From CAZIRF01 sp964541755 (GTDB lineage: Bacteria > Spirochaetota > Spirochaetia > Treponematales > Breznakiellaceae), in contig CAZIRF010000001.1 of assembly GCA_964541755.1 (NCBI GenBank), positions 175,141-239,140 on the forward strand: a DNA stretch of 64,000 bases, written 5' to 3'. Under the pieces are notes generated by a model, which saw nothing but the letters and a program-made list of their open reading frames with translations, did not search any database and had not been told where the DNA came from. Of this stretch, positions 28,003 to 36,245 are shown in pieces. A program made the position numbers and the translations under genes. The first letter of the stretch is position 1; each line of letters opens with the position of its first letter.

Positions 28003-31000
28003 TGCCGTCAATTCAATTCAATCCCGATCAACGCTGCGCGATAGATACACGAAAAAACACCATAGTAGCTGCAGGAGCCGGATCCGGCAAAACGAGTGTT
28101 TTGAGTGAACGTTTTGCCAGCCTCCTCGAAAAAGACAAGCTCCCATTGGACAGTATTCTTTGCCTTACCTTTACCCGAAAAGCCGCAGCAGAAATGTATG
28201 CACGCATACACAAGCGACTGCTTCAAAGTAATGATCCCGCAGTAATAAAACTTATGGAAAACTTTGATGAAGCCCGTATTCTTACCCTTGATTCCTTCTG
28301 TAGTATCATTGCCCGAAGTGCCTCGCGCCACTATGGTATAGCCCCAAGTTTTACTACTGATGAAAAACGCCTGCTAGACATAATCGACCGCTGCGCACTT
28401 TCACTTATCATGCGAAACAGACAGCACCCCTTAATGCGTAGATTGGTCGCTCATTTGGGTTTCGACAGCGTTCGCCGCGATCTCTTCACCTCCTTGGCGC
28501 TTAACGCCATTCCAATCTATAGGGAAGAGAGCTTTAACGAATTGGCACGGAAACATTGTGCCCTGCTTGAAAACTATTTTGAAAAATCCCTCAATACCAT
28601 TACAGAGCTTTCCCGCGCTATATTCGATCTTGACCCAAAGGCTCACAAGAAAATAGAAAGTTTGCAAAACTTCCTTACAGAAACAAAAATACCAAACAGT
28701 ATTCCTGCTCCCGAAGATCGTGCCAATTGTGCTTCCAAACTTTCACTCATTGCAAAAGACAGAGTTTTCTATAAAAACGGTAAACATGGCCTTGATGAAG
28801 AACTGGACCTCTTCAAAACACAGCTGAACAATGCGGCAGAAATCCTCCGATCCCTCTGCGAAGAAGACGCCATTATCGCAGCAGGTCTTCTTCTAGATGA
28901 ATTCGCCAAAGATTTGGATTCCACAAAAAGAACGGAAGGATTGCTTTCTTTTAATGATGTAGCTCTTTTGGCACGACGTATACTCTTGGAAAATCGCGAT
29001 GTTCGTACTTGGTATAAAAAACAACTGTCAGCTATTATGATTGACGAATTTCAAGATAACAACAGTATTCAAAAAGATCTTCTATTCCTCATGGCAGAAA
29101 AAGAATCACTTTTTACACCCTCTGTTCCCAATGCAGAAGACCTTGATCCCCATAAACTGTTTTTCGTCGGGGATGAAAAACAGAGTATCTACCGTTTTCG
29201 TGGTGCAGATGTCTCTGTTTTCCGGCTTCTCTCGGAAGACATGGCACGCAGTAATAGCGCTTCAACCATGCCTTTAGGTATTAATTATCGATCGGAACCT
29301 GAACTCATATCATTTTTCAATGAAATTTTCCCGGGCGTTTTCGGCTCTGCGCACAATCCTTGGGAAGCACGATTCACGCCATTATCAGCACCACAAGACA
29401 AGGTAATTAATGCAAATAAAACATGTGTGGAAATTCATCTTTATACTCAAACTGATGAAGACGATGATGAAAACCCTTCTGCCGGGAATATTCTTAACGA
29501 AGCAGTACAAACCGCTCTAATTATTTCCGACTCAGTTCATGAAGGCACACACACATACAAAGATTTTGCCATCCTCTTTCGTTCCACTACAGAGCAAGGT
29601 AGCTTTGAACGAACCCTTGGAGACTTTGGCATACCATGGACTACCCCGGAACCACGAGGCGTTTTTCTCGAAGCCCTCGCCAACGACTTCCACGCAATAC
29701 TTCGCTTACTGCTTTTTCCAAAAGATCGACTCTCCTATGCCACTGTACTCCGCTCGCCTTTTACAATGTTGAGCGACCCCGGTGTTTTTGCAATTCTTCA
29801 AACAGAACATGAAATATTCAACGACGATGAAAACATTACTCTTTTTGAAGACCGAAAGGAACAGATAAGATGGCAACGGGCTTGCGCCCTATTCAATACC
29901 CTTAAAGAACGCGCCAAACATGAGCAAACGGCTTCTCTCATATCATATCTCTGGCATGAAAGCCCGTATCGCCACAGTATTCTTTCCAGAGAAGAATATC
30001 CCCAACTTCAAGCACAATTCGATTTGCTCTATGAACAAGCAGCTGCAGCAGACATCCAGGGCATCCCGCTCCCTGCATATCTCGATGAATTATCCGCCTT
30101 CATCGGAACCACCGAAAAACTCAAGAGCGAAAGCGATCCCTCCGGTAATGCTAATGCCGTTACCCTGTTAACCATTCACAAAAGCAAGGGTCTCGAGTTC
30201 CCCGTGGTAATTATCCCTCGTTGCGGTTCAAAAGGGAAACCCATCACTAATGAAAAACCCTGGTATACGCATCGTGAAGCAGGACCAATTCTCAATTTTC
30301 CCGCAGAAGACAGCGCTCGTAACACCAAAACTGGAACCTGGCTTTTTAATGAAGCAAAAGAGCGTGAGCAAGCGATGGCACTAGCAGAACTCTGCAGACT
30401 TTTTTACGTTGCCTGTACTCGAGCAGAAACCAAACTGTATATCTTGGCAACTGCTTCATTGTCTCAAAAGAATAAAAGTGAGTGGGATTCAAGCCTTCCC
30501 GAACCGGAAGCGGTGCTGAGTCTCATCAAGCTTTCCCTCAAAGAGCGAGTAAAAACGCGCAGTTTTTTGGAGCTTCTCGCACAGGGAATCGGAATCGATT
30601 GTCCCCAACACAGCGCCCTCAAATTAATACCGGATCGCTCGAGACAAGAAATCCTTACCCTCATTCGTGAACGAAGTATGCGTACTTCGAAACATCAAGA
30701 TGAATCTACTCGCCTTCTGCAAGGCTTCCATCAGCAATCACTCTTCCCAAACACCAGCCCCGGTTTTTTACGCCGAAGTCCATCACTCATTCACAACAGT
30801 ACAAAGAAATCCACATTCAAGACTGATAGAAAAACCTCCTCTACTACGAATGAACTTCCCGTAGATGCAATTCTGTCAAATACCAACCTGCATGCATTGT
30901 TTGGAACACTATGCCACAGCCTTATTGAGGAATCACTAAACAAGCGTTTACACGATCCGAAAGATATTGCAAAAAGGGTTTTTGGAAGAGAGGATATACT

Positions 31001-31421
31001 CGACAAAGACATTGACATTATTGTCGAGAACGCAATCTTCTGCGCCAACAATTTCCTCAACAGTTCTTTGGGTTTAAAAGCCCAAACAGCCAAAAAGATG
31101 GAAAGTGAATTTGCATTTATCCTCCCGCTCTCCACGAGTGACGATACCGAAATCCTTTTTCAAGGGAGTATAGACCTCATCTTTGAATCTGACGGAGAAT
31201 GCATTATCATAGATTACAAGACGGATCGCACCCAACACGAGGAAGACCACGCCGTACAGCTTGCCATATATGCCCGTGCAGCCCCGGCATTTTCAACGCT
31301 CCCCGTCAAAACCGCGCTGGCCTACCTGCGTACAGGAGCAATCCTGGAAACAGACCCTCATTCACCAAGCGCAGAGATGATTATCAGTCTTGCACAAGAA
31401 AAGCAGGAGCATAATGGATAA
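28002..31421 (+). CDS. AddA-like UvrD-family helicase with C-terminal nuclease
   Basis: A 1139-residue SF1A helicase-nuclease. Motifs: Walker A AGAGSGKTSVLSERF, Ia TFTRKAAAEM, II MIDEFQDNN, III VGDEKQSIYRFRGADVSVF, IV INYRSEPELISFF, V LLTIHKSKGLEFPVVIIP, VI LFYVACTRAETKLYIL. The C-terminal RecB-type nuclease has FQGSIDLIFESDGECIIIDY followed by KTD, then QLAIYARA. This domain order defines AddA. Start ATG 28002 has GGAG 7 nt upstream and overlaps the addB-like stop, indicating coupled translation. An in-frame ATG at 27972 lies inside the partner gene and is less likely. The HD-GYP gene begins 8 bases before its end. Confidence 0.9.
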   Translation: MPSIQFNPDQRCAIDTRKNTIVAAGAGSGKTSVLSERFASLLEKDKLPLDSILCLTFTRKAAAEMYARIHKRLLQSNDPAVIKLMENFDEARILTLDSFCSIIARSASRHYGIAPSFTTDEKRLLDIIDRCALSLIMRNRQHPLMRRLVAHLGFDSVRRDLFTSLALNAIPIYREESFNELARKHCALLENYFEKSLNTITELSRAIFDLDPKAHKKIESLQNFLTETKIPNSIPAPEDRANCASKLSLIAKDRVFYKNGKHGLDEELDLFKTQLNNAAEILRSLCEEDAIIAAGLLLDEFAKDLDSTKRTEGLLSFNDVALLARRILLENRDVRTWYKKQLSAIMIDEFQDNNSIQKDLLFLMAEKESLFTPSVPNAEDLDPHKLFFVGDEKQSIYRFRGADVSVFRLLSEDMARSNSASTMPLGINYRSEPELISFFNEIFPGVFGSAHNPWEARFTPLSAPQDKVINANKTCVEIHLYTQTDEDDDENPSAGNILNEAVQTALIISDSVHEGTHTYKDFAILFRSTTEQGSFERTLGDFGIPWTTPEPRGVFLEALANDFHAILRLLLFPKDRLSYATVLRSPFTMLSDPGVFAILQTEHEIFNDDENITLFEDRKEQIRWQRACALFNTLKERAKHEQTASLISYLWHESPYRHSILSREEYPQLQAQFDLLYEQAAAADIQGIPLPAYLDELSAFIGTTEKLKSESDPSGNANAVTLLTIHKSKGLEFPVVIIPRCGSKGKPITNEKPWYTHREAGPILNFPAEDSARNTKTGTWLFNEAKEREQAMALAELCRLFYVACTRAETKLYILATASLSQKNKSEWDSSLPEPEAVLSLIKLSLKERVKTRSFLELLAQGIGIDCPQHSALKLIPDRSRQEILTLIRERSMRTSKHQDESTRLLQGFHQQSLFPNTSPGFLRRSPSLIHNSTKKSTFKTDRKTSSTTNELPVDAILSNTNLHALFGTLCHSLIEESLNKRLHDPKDIAKRVFGREDILDKDIDIIVENAIFCANNFLNSSLGLKAQTAKKMESEFAFILPLSTSDDTEILFQGSIDLIFESDGECIIIDYKTDRTQHEEDHAVQLAIYARAAPAFSTLPVKTALAYLRTGAILETDPHSPSAEMIISLAQEKQEHNG

Positions 31422-33042
31422 GGAAATACCTTATGAAGAGCTGATCGACACATTCGAGGATCAACGGCTTCTCATAGAAATTGGTCGGGATCTCATGCAC
31501 GAGCGGGATATCGACAAACTTCTTAGAAAAATCCTCGATATTAGCAGGCTCATGACAGCGGCTGATGCCGGAAGCATTTTTCTCGCGGAAGAACAAAATG
31601 GCAAGCCGGTACTCCGATTCAAATTCACCTATACCGCTTCCAAACCCCTTCCTTATGAAGAATTCGTCATGCCACGCACCATGGGCTCAATTGCCGGGTA
31701 TGTTTCACTTACCGGGAGCAGCTTGAATATCAATGATGTGTATGAACTTCCAAGCGATTTACCCTTCAGTTTTAACGACAGTTTTGATATCGCCCATGGA
31801 TATCGATCAAAATCCATGCTCACCGTCCCCATGCTTGACCACACCGGCGCCATTGCAGGGGTCATTCAACTTCTCAATTCAAAAGAAGTTCCGGGGGTAA
31901 ACACCCAAAACCCGGACAACATAGTTCTTGTAACCCCGGAAGACTTTGAACAAAAGGTAGTTCCCTTTAAAGAGCGCTATGTTCATCTTATGGAAGCTGT
32001 TGCTTCACAGGCGGCCATTTCTCTGGACAATGCATCAATGATACAACGTATCAAAAGCCAATTTGAGCAATTTGTTGTCGCCGCTGTCGATGCTGTCGAA
32101 GCACGTGATCCGGCTACCAGCGGGCACTCCTCCAGGGTTGCCCATTATGCCTGCGCCATTGCTTCAACACTCAATACAGAAGCACTGTCAAATGGACGCC
32201 CTCCAGCTTTTTCCAATGTTGCCCTCAAGGAATTGGAATTTTCGGGAATTCTTCATGATTTTGGAAAAGTGTATATCGAACCGGCGGTGTTTCAAAAAGC
32301 AAAAAAACTATTCCCTGCCGATTTGGATCGCCTTCGCCTTCGCCTCAAATACCTTCGACGATCACTCGAATTGCAATTCGCAGAGCGTTGTATCGACTGT
32401 ATGGATACCGATCGACGCTGTATTGAAGAAGAGAGGCTTCAGTCCATCGAAACCTTGGAATGTATGGGAACCCTTATTGAAGAACTCAATGAACCGCGTA
32501 TTTTGGATGAAGATCCGGTTGAAATAATCGGCCGCATCTGTGCTGCAGAGATCCCCCCAGTCAAAGGGGTAAATGGAGAAGAAATCCCGATTTTGACCGA
32601 TGAGGAAATCTTGAATCTCTGCATCAAACGTGGCAGTCTCAACCCCAATGAGCGGGCAGAAATAGAACGTCATGTGGTGTTATCATACGAATTTGTCAAA
32701 CAAATACCCTGGCCTGCAGAATACAGCAACATCCCCCGATACGTGCGAGCTCATCATGAAATGCTCGACGGATCCGGCTACCCGGATAAACTGAAAGCCG
32801 CTGAAATACCCGTCCAAGCTCAACTTCTCGCAGTCGCCGATATTTATGATGCCCTTACCGCCTCGGACAGACCGTACAAAAAAGCAGCCCCCCCGGAAAG
32901 AGCCTTGGCAATCCTTGATGATGAAGCAAAGCGAGGCCGGCTTAATTCACAATATGTCACCATACTGCGCAAGCTTGTCGAAAACGGGAGTCTCGACAAA
33001 GAACTCCCAAGCCTTTCGTGCTGCCGGGAAAGCAAAGCGTAA
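31414..33042 (+). CDS. GAF-HD-GYP signalling protein
   Basis: A 542-residue soluble protein. A GAF domain (about 20-200) precedes an HD-GYP phosphodiesterase-type domain: SGHSSRVAHYA, ELEFSGILHDFGKVYIEP, then RAHHEMLDGSGYPDKL and LLAVADIYDALTASDRPYKK. HD-GYP enzymes hydrolyse cyclic di-GMP. Here ~100 residues, partly coiled coil and with three Cys in ERCIDCMDTDRRC, sit between the HD and the GYP parts, which is unusual. AGGAG lies 5 nt upstream of the ATG. It overlaps the addA-like 3' end, so it should be translated from the same mRNA. It converges on the Nudix gene with a 96-base overlap. Confidence 0.88.
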   Translation: MDKEIPYEELIDTFEDQRLLIEIGRDLMHERDIDKLLRKILDISRLMTAADAGSIFLAEEQNGKPVLRFKFTYTASKPLPYEEFVMPRTMGSIAGYVSLTGSSLNINDVYELPSDLPFSFNDSFDIAHGYRSKSMLTVPMLDHTGAIAGVIQLLNSKEVPGVNTQNPDNIVLVTPEDFEQKVVPFKERYVHLMEAVASQAAISLDNASMIQRIKSQFEQFVVAAVDAVEARDPATSGHSSRVAHYACAIASTLNTEALSNGRPPAFSNVALKELEFSGILHDFGKVYIEPAVFQKAKKLFPADLDRLRLRLKYLRRSLELQFAERCIDCMDTDRRCIEEERLQSIETLECMGTLIEELNEPRILDEDPVEIIGRICAAEIPPVKGVNGEEIPILTDEEILNLCIKRGSLNPNERAEIERHVVLSYEFVKQIPWPAEYSNIPRYVRAHHEMLDGSGYPDKLKAAEIPVQAQLLAVADIYDALTASDRPYKKAAPPERALAILDDEAKRGRLNSQYVTILRKLVENGSLDKELPSLSCCRESKA

Positions 33043-33501
33043 AGGATCTACCTCTTGTAAGGGTATAAAAGAAAACGATGAGACCTCATCTTGGGCAGCT
33101 ATCAGCATGTCCGGTTCAAGTTCATCATTATGCGAATAGAAATACAAGTCACAGGTATGGTAGAGCATATTGCGAAAACGATATTCGTTGGGAAATGTAC
33201 ATAGAAAATGTATAGATTCCAGATTTAAACCAACTTCTTCCCGACACTCTCGTCGAACAGCGTCTTCTGCCCGCTCTCCTGGATCCACAAAACCACCCGG
33301 TAGAGAGAGCAAGCCTTTACCGGGCTCTTGAGCCCGAACCAAGCAGAGCAAACGCCCCTTGGATACAACAAACACTCCCGCAGCAGTCGCAACATTGTGA
33401 AAGTATTCAAAACCACAGTGTTTACAGAAATATTGTTTATCCTGATGAAAAGTAATCCCTCTGTCTCCACAGGCGGGACAATATACAAACAAATCGGCCA
33501 T
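32947..33501 (-). CDS. Nudix hydrolase with N-terminal zinc ribbon
   Basis: A 184-residue protein. A CPAC...CKHC zinc ribbon (residues 8-31) precedes the Nudix fold. The Nudix box is complete: GGFVDPGERAEDAVRRECRE followed by EVGL, matching G-x5-E-x7-REUxEExGU. Zinc-ribbon Nudix proteins include NudC-type NADH/NAD-cap hydrolases, but the full NudC layout is not established here, so the nucleotide substrate is open. The 3' 96 bases overlap the convergent HD-GYP gene. It is divergent from the thioesterase gene. Confidence 0.88.
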   Translation of the reverse strand: MADLFVYCPACGDRGITFHQDKQYFCKHCGFEYFHNVATAAGVFVVSKGRLLCLVRAQEPGKGLLSLPGGFVDPGERAEDAVRRECREEVGLNLESIHFLCTFPNEYRFRNMLYHTCDLYFYSHNDELEPDMLIAAQDEVSSFSFIPLQEVDPLRFAFPAARKAWEFFVETPVFDKLAQYGDIL

Positions 33502-33529
33502 TACCTACCCCTGCTACACAACAACTCTC

Positions 33530-33558
33530 TTGAGACTCCCCTTCATACTGCCTATAAT
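33530..33558 (+). promoter_or_regulatory. Sigma70-type promoter for the thioesterase, leaderless
   Basis: TTGAGA (33530-33535), 17-bp spacer, consensus TATAAT (33553-33558). The -10 ends 7 nt before the ATG at 33566, and no Shine-Dalgarno is present. This rules out the in-frame GTG/ATG-like start near 33530. Confidence 0.72.
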
Positions 33559-33565
33559 TGCCCTT

Positions 33566-33961
33566 ATGGTCTATACAACTACAATATCCGTACGCACCTA
33601 CGAATGCGACCAATACGGTCACGTCAATAATGCCAACTATCTCAACTATCTCGAATACGCTCGTTGTGAATTTCTCAAAGACGCGGGCTTTCCATACCTC
33701 GATGTAGTCAATGCCGGGTACGGCATTTATGTCGCTCGCGTAGAAATCGATTATAAACGCCCTGCGTTTCCCGATGATGCACTCACCATTGAAACCTGGC
33801 CCGAAAAAAAGAAAGCTGTTTCCGGCGTTATTGCTCAAACCATTCGCAGGGGAGAAGAAGTACTCGCTCAAGCAAAAGTCACCTGGGCTTTTGTCGATAA
33901 AAAGGGGGCTCCCTGCCGTATTCCACCTCAGTATGACATACCGGGGCTCTCACCGGAATAA
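33566..33961 (+). CDS. Hotdog-fold acyl-CoA thioesterase (4HBT/YbgC type)
   Basis: A 131-residue thioesterase of the 4-hydroxybenzoyl-CoA type. The diagnostic segment is YECDQYGHVNNANYLNYLEY, with the Asp of D-x3-GHVNN as the expected catalytic residue. The rest (GYGIYVARVEIDYKRPAF, LAQAKVTWAFVDKKG) follows the hotdog fold. It hydrolyses acyl-CoA thioesters; chain length is not predictable. It is a single gene between the divergent Nudix gene and the moxR operon. Confidence 0.9.
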   Translation: MVYTTTISVRTYECDQYGHVNNANYLNYLEYARCEFLKDAGFPYLDVVNAGYGIYVARVEIDYKRPAFPDDALTIETWPEKKKAVSGVIAQTIRRGEEVLAQAKVTWAFVDKKGAPCRIPPQYDIPGLSPE

Positions 33962-33995
33962 GGGTTTCTATATCAAGCGACTTTCATAAATATAA

Positions 33996-34024
33996 TTGAA
34001 AGCGACTCTTCCTCATGCTATGCT
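33996..34024 (+). promoter_or_regulatory. Sigma70-type promoter for the moxR operon, leaderless
   Basis: TTGAAA (33996-34001), 17-bp spacer, TATGCT (34019-34024). The -10 ends 6 nt before the ATG at 34031. No Shine-Dalgarno. Confidence 0.6.
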
Positions 34025-34030
34025 CTGTAT

Positions 34031-34993
34031 ATGACAACAATGGAAGCCTCCCCCAAAGAGCTCGCCAATACGCTCTTGAACGCCACCGCACAGATAATCA
34101 AGGGAAAGGCCTCATTCCTTGAAAACATGGTCTGCGCTATGGTTGCCGGGGGGCATGTCCTTCTCGATGATATGCCCGGAACGGGCAAGACAAGCGTTGC
34201 AAAAACGATGGCAAAACTCATCGGAAACGAGCGTAACAAGCCCCTTGATTTCAAGCGTATTCAATTTACGCCAGACCTCCTTCCCTACGACATCACCGGA
34301 GTTGATATCTACAATCCGGAAAAAAAAACCTTCACCTTCTCGAAAGGGCCCGTTTTTGCCCATATCGTCCTCGCCGATGAGATAAATCGAACTACCCCAA
34401 AGGTGCAATCTGCTCTTTTGGAGGTCATGGCAGAACAGCAAGTCTCTTCGGGAACAAAAACGCATCAACTACCTGAACCCTTTATCGTTATTGCAACTCA
34501 AAATCCCATTGATTCGGAAGGTACCTGGCACCTGCCAGAGGCACAACTCGATCGATTCATGATGAAGCTTTCTCTTGGATATCCTTCTCGCGAAGCGGAG
34601 CTTTCCATTCTCCAGGACGATCCCTCAAATAAAACACTACCCAAACTCAAACCCTGCCTCACTCTCAAGTCCTTTCTGGCCCTCAAGAAAAAAGTGGATA
34701 CTGTTCATTGTTCTCCCGAACTCATGGGGGCCCTGGCAGATATTGTACGAATGACACGTAATCATCCGGCGGTTCGTACCGGGGCCTCCCCGCGAGCTGG
34801 CCTTCATTATCTCAAAGCCATTAAAGCAAAAGCCCTTATTCGGGGAAGAGACTATGTCACCGATCAGGATCTCGAAGATTTGGCGATCCCCTGCCTGGCC
34901 CACCGGATTCGCCTGAAAGATGCCAGCCACACACCAGAACAATTGATTCGGGAGCTCTTGCTTGAGCAACTCAAAGCATTCACCCCCTCATAA
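34031..34993 (+). CDS. MoxR-family AAA+ ATPase
   Basis: A 320-residue AAA+ chaperone-like ATPase. Walker A is DDMPGTGKTSVAKTMA, Walker B region IVLADEINRTTPKVQSALLE, and sensor 1 FIVIATQNPIDSEG; LDRFMMKLSLGYPSREAE and the C-terminal helical lid follow. MoxR proteins remodel or activate partner proteins encoded next to them, usually DUF58 and von Willebrand-type proteins. Here the partners are the DUF58 and transglutaminase genes downstream, joined by overlaps. Confidence 0.93.
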   Translation: MTTMEASPKELANTLLNATAQIIKGKASFLENMVCAMVAGGHVLLDDMPGTGKTSVAKTMAKLIGNERNKPLDFKRIQFTPDLLPYDITGVDIYNPEKKTFTFSKGPVFAHIVLADEINRTTPKVQSALLEVMAEQQVSSGTKTHQLPEPFIVIATQNPIDSEGTWHLPEAQLDRFMMKLSLGYPSREAELSILQDDPSNKTLPKLKPCLTLKSFLALKKKVDTVHCSPELMGALADIVRMTRNHPAVRTGASPRAGLHYLKAIKAKALIRGRDYVTDQDLEDLAIPCLAHRIRLKDASHTPEQLIRELLLEQLKAFTPS

Positions 34994-36245
34994 AAGAACA
35001 CGAAAATTTAGTCTCAACTCGGGAGCATTATTCATTCTCTTTGCAGGCTTATTCTGTCTTTTTATCGGTATATTTGCTCAAATAAATGTCCTTCTCATTA
35101 TTGCAGCCATCATTTTATCTTGGCCACTAATTATCATCACAAGCATTCTTGTTATTCGTTTAGCGATACCCGCTCCACAATCAGACCTTGGGTTTACCAT
35201 TGTAACATCTCAAATACCTGAAGGTTCTTCCTGCCATTTCCATATTCATCGTGAAAATATTCAAATGAGTAAACTCCCTTTTTTTATCCCCGGTATACGT
35301 ACACGTCTTTACCTCCACTTCACAAGCAAGAACAAAAGATCCTTTTCCCTGTATCTTCCTGTACACTTAATTCGGGGGTATTCATCCCAAAAACTGGAAC
35401 GCGGCGAATACCAACTTACCCATTATGGTTATCATTTCTCTGATGCATTGAATATTGCCTCATTGGAAGTTTATGCTCAAAATATTCTTCCGTCTTCCAT
35501 TACGGTCTTTCCCCTTGCAATGAATGTTCCACAAGAAAAACTCTCTTTCGCCGGAGGGGATATACATCAAGGTGGAGGACTGACACATTTCGGGAACGAT
35601 CTCAGCGATCAACGAAAATATCATCCTGGTGATGATCCTCGCCGAATCAATTGGAAGCTCTATGGTCACACCGAAGAGCTTTTTTTGCGAACCAAAGAAA
35701 AAGAACCCCCACCACAAGGCAATTTATTCATTTATGTGGACAGCGTAATTGATCAAACGATCTATAAGGATCCCCTTACCGCAATGGATCAGTTGGCCAG
35801 AGCAGCAATGCACATTATTCAACGCGCCCTTTCAAACGGCTTTAATGTCTTTCTTTATACCCCCGATAGTACGGTAAAACCAGTAAAAGAAGATACGGTG
35901 GCATCACTACTTGCCATGCTACAGCCGTCTTATGACAAGAAGCCGTCTTTTTTATTGCAGCGTGATCATACACCAATCTTGTTACTCACCATGCCATCGC
36001 AAAAAGGAATAAATTCACATTTGATCCCTCTATTTGGCAACACCCTTTCTCCCCTTTCCGTATACGTAGTCTGCGAAGAGCTTCATTTACCTTGGAAAAG
36101 GATTTCCTTGAAGGATGTTTTTCTAAAACCCTCTTTCATCCATGGTATTGATGAAAAAAAAGCACAACAACTAAGCAGGACGTGCAGAAAAACACTCGAT
36201 GATTGCCTGCAACAAGGAGCGCGTAGTGCTCAGCTCATCCCCTGA
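34962..36245 (+). CDS. DUF58 membrane protein
   Basis: A 427-residue protein with two adjacent membrane helices near the N-terminus (ALFILFAGLFCLFIGIFAQI and LLIIAAIILSWPLIIITSIL). The DUF58 core is GNDLSDQRKYHPGDDPRRIN followed by WKLYG, then a VWA-like stretch with LFIYVDSVID. These proteins form part of MoxR-associated envelope systems. The start is TTG at 34962, with GGAG 7 nt upstream, overlapping the moxR 3' end by 32 bases. The C-terminus overlaps the next gene by 20 bases. Confidence 0.88.
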   Translation: MSNSKHSPPHKRTRKFSLNSGALFILFAGLFCLFIGIFAQINVLLIIAAIILSWPLIIITSILVIRLAIPAPQSDLGFTIVTSQIPEGSSCHFHIHRENIQMSKLPFFIPGIRTRLYLHFTSKNKRSFSLYLPVHLIRGYSSQKLERGEYQLTHYGYHFSDALNIASLEVYAQNILPSSITVFPLAMNVPQEKLSFAGGDIHQGGGLTHFGNDLSDQRKYHPGDDPRRINWKLYGHTEELFLRTKEKEPPPQGNLFIYVDSVIDQTIYKDPLTAMDQLARAAMHIIQRALSNGFNVFLYTPDSTVKPVKEDTVASLLAMLQPSYDKKPSFLLQRDHTPILLLTMPSQKGINSHLIPLFGNTLSPLSVYVVCEELHLPWKRISLKDVFLKPSFIHGIDEKKAQQLSRTCRKTLDDCLQQGARSAQLIP

